A stretch of DNA of 9,151 nucleotides from an uncultured Clostridia bacterium (GCA_934454215.1 CAKSGG010000129.1:1-9151), one strand, 5' to 3'. Numbered from the stretch's first letter, positions 1 through 6,243 are shown. Notes: generated by a model not told the origin, from the letters alone. Made by a program: numbers and translations.

Positions 1-1
1 G

Positions 2-205
2 TTTATTCCGACAAGATACGGCTATGACTTTGACGGTTGGTATTCAGACCCGCAAACAAAGGAAAATCGGGTAACAGCGTTTACATTCAATGAAAGCGAT
101 ACCGTTTATGCAAAATGGATTCCAAACGGAAAAACTGTGGTAGAATACATTATAGATAGCATTTCAATGTTATCGGTTATCAATAAAAGAACGGAGGTGA
201 GATGA
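2..205 (+). pseudogene. Surface-protein fragment with an InlB B-type (Listeria-Bacteroides) repeat; 5' end outside window
   Basis: The frame is open from the window edge and ends at TGA 203-205. It encodes about 67 residues. The first ~40 fit the end of an InlB B-repeat (Flg_new): a RYGYDFDGWYSDP motif, then a ...DTVYAKW ending. These small beta-grasp-like repeats occur in extracellular adhesins and S-layer-attached proteins of Firmicutes. After AKW the reading frame becomes nondescript and its last codons run through the ribosome binding site of the next gene, so the true C-terminus is probably lost. An SLH remnant lies about 460 bases downstream on the same strand, and many clostridial proteins have InlB-type repeats followed by SLH domains, so the two may be halves of one broken gene. 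The repeat call is fairly secure; the pseudogene status is inferred from context. Confidence 0.65.
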
Positions 206-321
206 TGTCAGCGGTGAAGAATTTAGACAAGATAATCGCCCTTTATGAAAGATTGTCAAGGGACGACGACTTGCAGGGCGAGTCAAACAGTATATCAAAC
301 CAAGCATTATTTCAGACATAA
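205..321 (+). pseudogene. N-terminal stub of a large serine recombinase (TnpX/Tn4451-like resolvase family)
   Basis: A GGAGG at 193-197 sits 7 bases before ATG 205, which decides the start over the overlapping ATG at 202. The reading begins MSAVKNLDKIIALYERLS and continues RDDDLQGESNSISNQ. This is the characteristic start of the large serine site-specific recombinases of clostridial transposons and conjugative elements; S18 in the YERLS motif is the expected catalytic nucleophile. Full-length members are about 500-600 residues. Here family resemblance stops at about residue 33 (base 303), then four unrelated codons follow to TAA 319-321. The rest of the resolvase domain, the recombinase domain and the zinc-ribbon region are absent, so it cannot be active. 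Identification is by recognition of this conserved N-terminus; no search was run. Confidence 0.75.
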
Positions 322-475
322 TTTTACGACTGACTTAATCTATGCGGGAGTGCCTATGAAAATGGTACATACAATTATGGGGCATGAAAACATACAGACT
401 ACAATGGACATATACATCGATGTAAGATACGATAATGATGAAGTAATTGAAAAGCCGGACAATTACTTGAAATAA
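302..475 (+). pseudogene. C-terminal remnant of a tyrosine recombinase / integrase
   Basis: The frame encodes KHYFRHNFTTDLIYAGVP, then MKMVHTIMGHENIQTTMDIY, and ends ...NYLK with TAA at 473-475. It contains the final active-site motifs of a phage/Tn916-type integrase: HxxRH (His at 305-307, Arg at 314-316), a GHxxxxTT box, and a downstream Tyr in MDIYID that fits the nucleophile. About 57 residues remain of a protein usually 350-400 residues long; the core-binding domain and the first catalytic Arg are missing. The frame is open upstream to an ATG at 245, but that stretch is an out-of-frame reading of the serine recombinase stub, so the 76-residue ORF is probably not a real protein. The remnant abuts the serine recombinase stub at about 300-305, a junction of two unrelated recombinases. 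Confidence 0.75.
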
Positions 476-662
476 GTCAAAATCGTATTATTCGGTATTT
501 TGTATGTCAAATAAGAATGTATGCTGAATATGAGTAATGGAAACCGCATGGATAAGCCGATTATCTTATATTGCAAAAAACTTGACAACTGAAATTACAA
601 GCTGTCAAGGGTACGGAAGAAAACCACTTACACCACGCATTACATAAATACTAATTCTCTTA
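476..662 (+). other. Non-coding end of the mobile-element scar
   Basis: I see no coding signature in these ~187 bases between the integrase remnant and the SLH remnant. Integrase genes often lie near the end of their element, next to the attachment site, so this stretch may hold the right end of the lost element. It contains the inverted repeat at 581-609 and runs into the palindrome at 649-665, both listed separately. I found no target-site duplication or att core shared with bases 100-200 by eye. Confidence 0.4.
581..609. repeat. 7-bp perfect inverted repeat in the mobile-element remnant
   Basis: CTTGACA at 581-587 is the exact reverse complement of TGTCAAG at 603-609, with a 15-base loop. 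It could be a recombinase or excisionase arm site, or a weak hairpin after the integrase gene. It has no T-tract (GGTACGG follows), so a terminator role is unlikely. The function is unknown and a chance occurrence is possible. Confidence 0.35.
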
Positions 663-665
663 GTA
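649..665. repeat. Palindrome TACTAA-TTCTC-TTAGTA at the presumed element/SLH boundary
   Basis: TACTAA (649-654) and TTAGTA (660-665) are exact reverse complements separated by five bases. SLH-like coding resemblance (VIYNYLK...) starts at about 663, so the palindrome coincides with the edge where the surface-protein sequence resumes. An attachment-site core with dyad symmetry would be expected here, but at 6+6 bases chance cannot be excluded. Confidence 0.3.
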
Positions 666-875
666 ATATATAACTACTTAAAAACTGTCGGTGAAATCAA
701 CGGCGAAAAGAATACAACAAGCTTTGCCGGTGACGGTGATATTTCCGATTGGGCAAAAGCGGCAGTTGCATATGCGGCTGAAAACGGAATTGTAAAGGGT
801 AAGGACGAAAATAAATTTGACCCGAAAGGAAATGCGACAAGAGCCGAGCTTGCTAATATTTTAAAAACCGAATAG
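663..875 (+). pseudogene. C-terminal SLH (S-layer homology) domain remnant of a surface protein
   Basis: The frame ends at TAG 873-875 and reads VIYNYLKTVGEINGEK, then FAGDGDISDWAKAAVAYAAE, NGIVKGKDENKFDPKGNATR and AELANILKTE. This is one complete last SLH repeat (D-W motif, AAENGI, the central G, then F-P and TRAE) preceded by the tail of the previous repeat. SLH domains anchor proteins to pyruvylated secondary wall polymer and usually occur in threes at a protein's end. No ATG, GTG or TTG lies in frame between the upstream stop (TAA 645-647) and the domain, so it has no start of its own. It is probably the 3' end of the surface-protein gene whose InlB-type part lies at 2-205. The domain call is strong; the link to the upstream fragment is inferred. 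Confidence 0.8.
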
Positions 876-886
876 TGTAAACGGAC

Positions 887-917
887 TGAGGGACTGTAAT
901 GATAAAGCAGTCCCTTA
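887..917 (+). terminator. Hairpin terminator after the SLH remnant
   Basis: AGGGACTG (889-896) pairs perfectly with CAGTCCCT (908-915) around an 11-base loop. T887-A917 and G888-T916 extend the stem. The following TAATTTTATGCAATAATTTTT is U-rich but interrupted. It lies 12 bases after the SLH stop and is best read as the original terminator of the surface-protein gene. Confidence 0.65.
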
Positions 918-988
918 ATTTTATGCAATAATTTTTGTATTTTCAATATGTTTTTGATATTGCAGCTGCAAGAATTTAAAGAAACGAG

Positions 989-1004
989 GCAGGTAAGCGC
1001 CTGC
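989..1004 (-). terminator. Possible terminator of the sensor kinase transcript
   Basis: GCAGGT (989-994) and GCCTGC (999-1004) form a 6-bp stem (one G·T) with an AAGC loop, 15 bases past the kinase stop on the minus strand. Read leftward, it is followed by CTCGTTTCTTTAAATTC, a moderate U-rich tail. It is small, so it may be weak. Confidence 0.4.
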
Positions 1005-1019
1005 AAATATCACCGTTTT

Positions 1020-2744
1020 TTATATAGGAAGAGTTACGGTAACTTTTGTAAATTTATTTTCCTCGGAATCTATTTCAACGCCGTATTCATCGCCGAAAAT
1101 GAGCTTTATACGCAGATTTACGTTATATATGCCTATGTTTTTTGTTTCGGGAAATGCGGATGACTTCAGATTTTCACGGATTTTTAATAGCTCTTGTTTT
1201 TTTATTCCGCATCCGGTGTCATAAAAAGTAAACTGTATGCTGCCGCCCGATATTTTGGACGAAACGGTAAGCGTAAGAGAATCACTGCTTTTATGCTTAA
1301 AGCCGTGTCTGAGCGTGTTTTCTATAATAGGCTGAAAAATGAATTTAAGTATTTTCATTTCATATTGCTCATTTGATATGTTCCATTGAATATTATATTT
1401 TGTTTGATACTTTATTTCCTCAATGTTTATGTAATATGTTGTATACATCATTTCCTGCCTGATTGTTACAACAGTATTTTGAGTATCAAGAGAATAAGTA
1501 AGCAAATCGGAAAGGTTGCGTATTAAAACGTCAATTTCACTTATGTTTTTTCCGGCGGCAAGCAGCGTGACGGAATTTAAAGTGTTATAAAGAAAATGCG
1601 GATTTAGCTGTGTTTGCAGCGATATTATCTGCGTATGCTTCAGCTTGTTTATGTTTTCCGCCAAATCCTGCTCCACATTTTTTGAATGAGTGATAAGCTT
1701 TATAATGTTGTTATTTATATATTCTATTTCGTTTTTTGTATGCTCCGTATCGGTGTTTCCGTATACGTTCTGAAGCTTTACTACAATGCTTGCTATGGAT
1801 GTGTATACATTCATGGACACGAAGAAGGATATAACGAACGGTATAACAAGAGCCGTAATAATCAGAATAAGCAGTATTATAAGCGTAAAATTTTTGGTAT
1901 ATATAAGGTCTGATATTTCGGTATCCATACGCAGAAAAAGATTATAATCATCAAGACTTTCCGAGCAGACGATGGAATTTTTAGTCTTTTGAATGGAAAA
2001 ATCGGGCGCAAGCCCGCTGCATTCGGCATCGGCGGTATTTTTCGATGAAAAAATCAATTCATCCTTAAAGAAAAGATAAGCCGTTTCCGAGTCTGAGTTA
2101 AGAGAAAGCATTTGCGAAAAAACAGACTTATTTATGTTAAATACAAGTATTCCCAAAAGCTCCGTGTTTCGCTCTATCGGAAATACCGCAGATATACATT
2201 CGTCATTTGTAAATTTATCGGAATATGAGTATATAAATGCCGCCGTATTATTTTCCTTGCAGTATTCGTACCAGGATGTGTTGTAAAAGCTTTCAATGGG
2301 GTTTGGTGAATAGGACGAATATACATAGTCGTATTTCGGGCAATAGAGGTATATGGAGCTTATGTAATCGGACGTAAGTATGGTGCTGTTTATAAGCTTA
2401 TTTACATACTGCGTGTATTCGGCGTTTTTCGGAGTGTACCAGTCGTCCTCATTCAAAAGCAGACATGATAAAATGGTATTGTCTGTTCCGAACATAACCT
2501 TTCTTTTATATATTTCCGAAAATATATTCGTAGTGGTGTTTTTAACCTTTTCAAAGCTTGTTGTAACGGAATTTTCGGTTATTGAATTGTAGTATCTTAC
2601 GTATGTAAAATAAATTATTCCGCACAGAAAAATACACGGTATGGAAAAATACAGAAGTATTTTTTTAAAATATTGAAAAAACGTACTGTTAAAATGATAC
2701 TTTTTTATAATTTTTCTTGCAGAATTTGAAAGTGTAAGCCTCAC
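1020..2744 (-). CDS. Sensor histidine kinase, YesM-like (His_kinase/HATPase_c family)
   Basis: This is a membrane sensor kinase of 574 residues that would autophosphorylate on His and pass phosphate to the adjacent response regulator. Visible layout: a basic N-terminus; membrane helix 1 at ~28-49; an extracytoplasmic sensing region at ~50-284 (Cache-like by family expectation); membrane helix 2 at ~285-310; a HAMP/coiled linker at ~312-375; the phospho-acceptor motif LNPHFLYNTLN with H383; the ATPase N-box PIIENTLRHGF with N476; the G1 box DTGCGI at 509-514; and a G2-like GIYNVNLRI at ~538. It starts with GTG, 33 bases after the regulator stop. GGAAAGGAAAT lies about 10 bases upstream, and an ATG ACG TGA triplet set overlaps the GTG. 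Kinases of this type usually control oligosaccharide uptake genes, consistent with the divergent ABC operon. The domain assignment is strong; the ligand is unknown. Confidence 0.92.
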   Translation of the reverse strand: MRLTLSNSARKIIKKYHFNSTFFQYFKKILLYFSIPCIFLCGIIYFTYVRYYNSITENSVTTSFEKVKNTTTNIFSEIYKRKVMFGTDNTILSCLLLNEDDWYTPKNAEYTQYVNKLINSTILTSDYISSIYLYCPKYDYVYSSYSPNPIESFYNTSWYEYCKENNTAAFIYSYSDKFTNDECISAVFPIERNTELLGILVFNINKSVFSQMLSLNSDSETAYLFFKDELIFSSKNTADAECSGLAPDFSIQKTKNSIVCSESLDDYNLFLRMDTEISDLIYTKNFTLIILLILIITALVIPFVISFFVSMNVYTSIASIVVKLQNVYGNTDTEHTKNEIEYINNNIIKLITHSKNVEQDLAENINKLKHTQIISLQTQLNPHFLYNTLNSVTLLAAGKNISEIDVLIRNLSDLLTYSLDTQNTVVTIRQEMMYTTYYINIEEIKYQTKYNIQWNISNEQYEMKILKFIFQPIIENTLRHGFKHKSSDSLTLTVSSKISGGSIQFTFYDTGCGIKKQELLKIRENLKSSAFPETKNIGIYNVNLRIKLIFGDEYGVEIDSEENKFTKVTVTLPI

Positions 2745-2777
2745 GTCATGATTTCCTTTCCGTAAATAATAAGCCGC

Positions 2778-4019
2778 CTAATCGAGATATGACTGTCTGT
2801 ATTGCTGGGGCGTTTTGCCCGTTATGGTTTTAAAGGTTTTGTAAAAATAGTTTTCGTTTTTAAAGCCGCATGATGCCGCAACGGCAGATATGCTGAGCTT
2901 CGGGTCCTTTAAAAATTCCTTTGATTTGTTTATCTTTAAATTATTGAGGTATGATTTAAACGTAACATTCATTTTGTTTTTGAAAAATCTGCCGAGGTAT
3001 ACGGGATTTAAATGAATATAGTCTGCCACATCGTTTAAAGATTCTATTGAGGCGTAGTTTTTGTTTATATATTCCGTAATCTGATTAATTGTTTCATTTG
3101 TTCCAGTGCTTTTAAGAAGCGGCAGACGGTTTACAAAGCCTACCATTTCTTCTATAGATGAAAAATGATGTATCGGTTCGGCGGAAACGGTAAGCTTAAG
3201 ATTTTGGCTCGCCATTTCTGAGAGATAGTCTGAAAGCCTTTGAGTAACCGTGCTGCCGGTATCGAGAATTTCGGAGCTTTGCGAAACAAGCAGCACAAGC
3301 AGCTGACCGTTTGAGTACATAAGAGGTACGGAAAACGAATTATCAAACCGAAACGGAATAAGAAGGCATATGGCATTGTAAAGCGTGTGTTCGCTGTGTT
3401 TCCATATGTTTTTCAGATATGCCTCATGCTCGCATAGAGTGATATTTAAAAGCACACTGTAGCATTCTTTTGATTCCGACAGTATGTTTTCGCATACCAG
3501 TGCATTTTTTGCCGCCTCAATATCGGATACAAAGTTATAAAAAATATCCAGAAATATTTTCTGACAGTTAATTTGTATGTCGTGCTTGGAAAAATCGCTG
3601 TTTATATTTTCAAGACCGGAATTTGCGATTAGCTCCCTGCGCTGAATAAAGGAATACATTTTTTCGCACAGCTTAATCATTTCACTTTTAACAAGCGGTT
3701 TTAATAAATATCCCAAAACATTTAGCTGAACGGCTTCATGCGCATATTCAAAATTTCTGTAAGCCGTTACTATTGCAACTGCCATATCGGGATATTTCTG
3801 ACGGCAGATTTTTGTGAACTCAATTCCGTCGGTAATATCCATCTGAATATCAGTGATAACGGCATGAACATTGTTTTTGTCTATAAAATTTAAAGCGTCT
3901 CGGGCGTTGTCAAAGCAGCCCGAAATATTAAATCCGTATTCGTGCCAGTTTATAAAGCTTTCAATACATTTAAGAGAAAGCCGTTCGTCATCAATAATAA
4001 TAAGATTATATAATTCCAT
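2778..4019 (-). CDS. Response regulator with AraC-type DNA-binding domain, YesN-like
   Basis: This is a cytoplasmic transcription factor of 413 residues from ATG 4019. I prefer this start because GAGG lies 9 bases upstream; a TTG at 4034 in the same frame would add five residues (RYRA-type extension) but has no good ribosome binding site. Receiver domain at ~1-120: acidic pair D10-D11, phospho-acceptor D57 in ITDIQMD, T85 and K107 (LKP). A poorly conserved linker spans ~130-300. The AraC/XylS double helix-turn-helix spans ~309-410, with LNDVADYIHLNPVYLGRFFK and the second helix pair ISAVAASCGFKNENYFYKTF, ending in the family signature TGKTPQQYR. It precedes the kinase gene in a two-gene operon and is divergent from the ABC operon. 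It is the natural candidate to bind the 13-bp repeats at 4106-4139. Confidence 0.93.
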   Translation of the reverse strand: MELYNLIIIDDERLSLKCIESFINWHEYGFNISGCFDNARDALNFIDKNNVHAVITDIQMDITDGIEFTKICRQKYPDMAVAIVTAYRNFEYAHEAVQLNVLGYLLKPLVKSEMIKLCEKMYSFIQRRELIANSGLENINSDFSKHDIQINCQKIFLDIFYNFVSDIEAAKNALVCENILSESKECYSVLLNITLCEHEAYLKNIWKHSEHTLYNAICLLIPFRFDNSFSVPLMYSNGQLLVLLVSQSSEILDTGSTVTQRLSDYLSEMASQNLKLTVSAEPIHHFSSIEEMVGFVNRLPLLKSTGTNETINQITEYINKNYASIESLNDVADYIHLNPVYLGRFFKNKMNVTFKSYLNNLKINKSKEFLKDPKLSISAVAASCGFKNENYFYKTFKTITGKTPQQYRQSYLD

Positions 4020-4058
4020 TGCCCTGTACCTCAATTTGACTGATAATTTGTTTTGTAT

Positions 4059-4087
4059 ATTGTATCATAAATAATATAAAAAATAAA
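4059..4087 (-). promoter_or_regulatory. Candidate promoter of the regulator-kinase operon
   Basis: On the minus strand, TACAAT (4064-4059) is preceded by TG one base upstream (TGATACAAT), an extended -10 element. A poor -35, TTTATT (4087-4082), sits 17 bp upstream. A start near 4052 would leave a ~33-base leader to ATG 4019. The tandem repeats at 4106-4139 would lie roughly 54-87 bases upstream of that start, allowing autoregulation. The -35 is weak, as for an activated promoter. Confidence 0.5.
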
Positions 4088-4105
4088 GTGCATTTGTGAA
4101 AAATA

Positions 4106-4139
4106 TTTAGTTTGTTCAGTAAATGGTTTAGTTTGTTCA
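4106..4139 (+). promoter_or_regulatory. Tandem 13-bp direct repeats: probable AraC-type regulator operator
   Basis: TTTAGTTTGTTCA occurs exactly twice, at 4106-4118 and 4127-4139. The starts are 21 bp apart (two helical turns), and the second copy ends one base before the -35 box of the rightward promoter. AraC-family activators typically bind two same-facing sites about 21 bp apart, next to or overlapping the -35. The presence of a divergent AraC-type response regulator makes it the likely binder. The repeats and spacing are seen directly; the binder is inferred. Confidence 0.72.
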
Positions 4140-4168
4140 TTGAAATGTTATAAGAGTGCGGATATAAT
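4140..4168 (+). promoter_or_regulatory. Sigma-A-type promoter of the ABC transporter operon
   Basis: TTGAAA (4140-4145), a 17-bp spacer, and a consensus TATAAT (4163-4168). Transcription would start near 4175, leaving a ~35-base leader to ATG 4210. The tandem operator adjoins the -35 box directly. Confidence 0.75.
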
Positions 4169-4209
4169 TAATATAAAAAGATAATTGCGAAAGGGTGTTT
4201 TTAAGACAT

Positions 4210-5154
4210 ATGGCAGAAACGGCATTAAAGAGTAATAAAAAGAAAAAAAATGTAAGATTTAAAAGAAAGGAGCTTGAGCTTTATTCGCTCTGCGTTATAC
4301 CCGTACTTCTTATAATAGCGTTTTGTTATGTTCCTATGGGCGGAATAATAATAGCGTTCAAAAATTACAGATACGATAAGGGAATATTCGGAAGCGAATG
4401 GGTCGGGTTTAACAACTTCAAGGTGTTTTTACAGTCGAGAGATTGCCTGAAACTTATAAGAAACACTGTCGGAATGAATGCGGTTTTTATAATTACCACA
4501 ACTATAATAGCGCTTGCGATAGCGATACTTCTTTATCAGGTAACAAGCAGAGGCTTAACGAAATTTTATCAGACCTCTATGATAACGCCGACATTCGTTT
4601 CGTGGGTTTTGGTATCATATGTTGTTTATGCTCTGCTGAGCCCCGAGGCGGGAGTTGTAAATGCAATAATAAGAAAAATGGGCGGAGAAAACCAAAACTG
4701 GTATGCAATGCCTAAAATATGGCCGCTTGTTCTCACGGTGTGCAACGCATGGAAGGGAGTGGGAATGACAAGCATCTATTACTATGCGTCGCTCATGGGA
4801 ATAGACCAAACCCTCTTTGAGGCGGCTGATATGGACGGCGCAGGACGGTGGGACAAGGTGCGTAACATAATGCTGCCGAGCCTCGTTCCGATAGTTACAA
4901 TTCTTACGATAATGTCTATAGGCGGAATATTCAACGCCGATTTCGGACTTTTTTATCAGGTGCCGAGAGATGTAGGCTCGCTTTATGATGTAACCGATGT
5001 TATAAGCACATACACATTCAGACTTATGCGCGTAATAGGAGATATGGGAACGGGTACGGCTGTCGGACTTATGCAGTCGCTTGTCGGACTTATACTTGTT
5101 ATATTAACCAACAGCATAAGCAAAAAAATCGATAAAGATTTGGGACTGTTTTAA
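4210..5154 (+). CDS. Sugar ABC transporter permease, LplB-type (CUT1 family)
   Basis: This is an inner-membrane permease of 314 residues, one half of the channel of an oligosaccharide importer. Basic N-terminus to ~23, then hydrophobic segments at about 25-50, 82-108, 120-142, 170-192, 226-245 and 281-302: six helices, as usual. The ATPase-contacting EAA loop is at ~204-223 (EAADMDGAGRWDKVRNIMLP). The VPMGGIIIAFKNYR motif near residue 41 and the end KKIDKDLGLF are typical of LplB-like permeases of DUF3502-type lipoprotein systems. ATG 4210 is chosen: AGGGTG (4192-4197) lies 12 bases upstream. A GTG at 4195 in frame overlaps that site and is less likely. It is the first gene of the operon, 19 bases ahead of the second permease. 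Substrate unknown; complex oligosaccharides are typical for the family. Confidence 0.9.
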   Translation: MAETALKSNKKKKNVRFKRKELELYSLCVIPVLLIIAFCYVPMGGIIIAFKNYRYDKGIFGSEWVGFNNFKVFLQSRDCLKLIRNTVGMNAVFIITTTIIALAIAILLYQVTSRGLTKFYQTSMITPTFVSWVLVSYVVYALLSPEAGVVNAIIRKMGGENQNWYAMPKIWPLVLTVCNAWKGVGMTSIYYYASLMGIDQTLFEAADMDGAGRWDKVRNIMLPSLVPIVTILTIMSIGGIFNADFGLFYQVPRDVGSLYDVTDVISTYTFRLMRVIGDMGTGTAVGLMQSLVGLILVILTNSISKKIDKDLGLF

Positions 5155-5173
5155 TGAAAGGAAGCATACGTAA

Positions 5174-6058
5174 ATGAAGAAAAAAAGAAAATCTCAAATT
5201 GTACTTAATTTATTTTTTATAATACTGTGTCTTTTGTTTCTTTATCCGTTTTTTCTGCTCCTCGGAGCGTCGTTTTCAACGGAAAAAGACGTAATAGAAT
5301 ACGGCTACAGCATTATACCGAAACATTTTTCACTTCAGGCATATAAATACATACTTCAAAATCCTTATCAGATAATACAGTCTTATAAGGTAACGATAAC
5401 ATATTCCGTTATAGGCACGGCTCTGGGAGTTGTGCTTCAGGCAATGATAGCTTATCCGCTGTCAGTAAAGGGATTGAGAGGAAGAACGGGGCTGTCGTTT
5501 TTCCTGTATTTCACAATGCTGTTTTCGGGAGGAATGGTTGCGGACTATATTATAAGGACTCAGGTTTATCATTTGCAGGATACAATGCTTATATATATCC
5601 TTCCGGGGCTTGTGGGAGCGTGGAACGTGTTTATGATGCGTACGTTTTTTCAGGGACTGCCCACGGAAATATTTGAATCGGCTGAAATAGACGGCGGAAG
5701 CGAATATACAATCTTTTGGAGATTTGTGCTGCCGCTTTCAAAACCTGTTTTGGCTACAATCGCATTCAATATGTTTCTTTCAAAGTGGAACGACTGGAAC
5801 ACCTCGCTTCTTTACATAAATAACGATGACCTTATAAGCCTTCAGTATCTTTTGCAGAGAATACTCAAAAATCTTGAAGTACTTCAAAACAGCTCAAATA
5901 ATGCGTATGTAAGCTCAATGCTTTCAGCGTCTGAAACGCCTACGGAAACCGTGAGAATGGCTATGGCAATAGTTGTTGCAGGCCCGACTCTTGTGATATT
6001 CCCGTTCTTTCAGAAGTATTTTGTAAGAGGGCTTACCGTGGGAAGCGTAAAGGGTTGA
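5174..6058 (+). CDS. Sugar ABC transporter permease, YtcP/CarU-type (CUT1 family)
   Basis: This is the second inner-membrane permease, 294 residues, pairing with the upstream one. A basic start (MKKKRKSQ) is followed by a helix at ~9-33 and further hydrophobic segments at about 75-98, 107-125, 135-155, 188-203 and 260-280. The EAA loop is at ~168-187 (ESAEIDGGSEYTIFWRFVLP). The C-terminus FFQKYFVRGLTVGSVKG closely fits the QKYFV-G---GAVKG end of YtcP-type permeases. AAAGGA (5157-5162) lies 11 bases before the ATG. Neither permease has nucleotide-binding motifs and no ATPase gene is in the window, so the importer probably uses a shared MsmX-like ATPase encoded elsewhere. That is known for CUT1 systems and is inferred here. 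Confidence 0.9.
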   Translation: MKKKRKSQIVLNLFFIILCLLFLYPFFLLLGASFSTEKDVIEYGYSIIPKHFSLQAYKYILQNPYQIIQSYKVTITYSVIGTALGVVLQAMIAYPLSVKGLRGRTGLSFFLYFTMLFSGGMVADYIIRTQVYHLQDTMLIYILPGLVGAWNVFMMRTFFQGLPTEIFESAEIDGGSEYTIFWRFVLPLSKPVLATIAFNMFLSKWNDWNTSLLYINNDDLISLQYLLQRILKNLEVLQNSSNNAYVSSMLSASETPTETVRMAMAIVVAGPTLVIFPFFQKYFVRGLTVGSVKG

Positions 6059-6062
6059 TATA

Positions 6063-6122
6063 TAAGCAGACCGCATTCGGCATAAAATATCAAAAAATGT
6101 ACTGACGGAGGCGGTTTGCTTA
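6063..6122 (+). other. Intercistronic stem-loop between permease and binding-protein genes
   Basis: TAAGCAGACCGC (6063-6074) pairs with GCGGTTTGCTTA (6111-6122): 12 bp with a single G·U pair and a 36-base A-rich loop. It begins 4 bases after the permease stop. No T-tract follows (AATATAAAACAGG), so it is not a standard terminator. In many ABC operons such hairpins protect or process mRNA so that binding-protein message exceeds permease message. That role is inferred. Confidence 0.6.
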
Positions 6123-6130
6123 AATATAAA
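6102..6130 (+). promoter_or_regulatory. Candidate internal promoter for the binding-protein gene
   Basis: CTGACG (6102-6107; the TGAC core matches TTGACA) and TATAAA (6125-6130) are separated by 17 bp. This would give the binding-protein gene a promoter of its own with a leader of about 105 bases. The -35 lies in the loop and the spacer carries the right arm of the 6063-6122 stem. Pattern match only. Confidence 0.35.
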
Positions 6131-6164
6131 ACAGGAGATGTAAAAAAGGCACAGACTGTCTTGA

Positions 6165-6206
6165 AACACTGCCCGATATGTTTTAAGTGTTCTGCACTCT
6201 TTTTTA
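6165..6206 (+). other. Leader of the binding-protein gene with mutually exclusive small stems and a T-tract
   Basis: AACACT (6165-6170) can pair with AGTGTT (6186-6191). The same AGTGT (6186-6190) can instead pair with GCACT (6194-6198), followed at once by CTTTTTT. The second form resembles a very short terminator and the first would prevent it. Both stems are weak (5-6 bp), so this may be chance. I recognise no known riboswitch class. Confidence 0.25.
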
Positions 6207-6243
6207 CAGCTCCGATAAAAAAATGAAAGGAATGGTCAAAAAG

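Noticed and set aside
245..301. ATG at 245 as a true start giving a 76-residue integrase-like protein
   Set aside because: Bases 245-301 encode the serine recombinase stub in another frame, so the first ~19 residues are an out-of-frame reading. There is no ribosome binding site before 245 and the product would lack most of the catalytic domain.
960..971. 12-bp perfect palindrome TTGCAGCTGCAA between the SLH terminator and the kinase terminator
   Set aside because: It is isolated, with no partner site, promoter or T-tract beside it; one 12-bp palindrome is weak evidence of an operator.
674..1006. 110-residue minus-strand open frame
   Set aside because: It overlaps the SLH remnant, both hairpins and the intergenic space, with composition typical of a chance frame.
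4195..4209. GTG at 4195 as start of the first permease
   Set aside because: The only ribosome-binding-like sequence (AGGGTG) overlaps this GTG; it is better spaced for the ATG at 4210.
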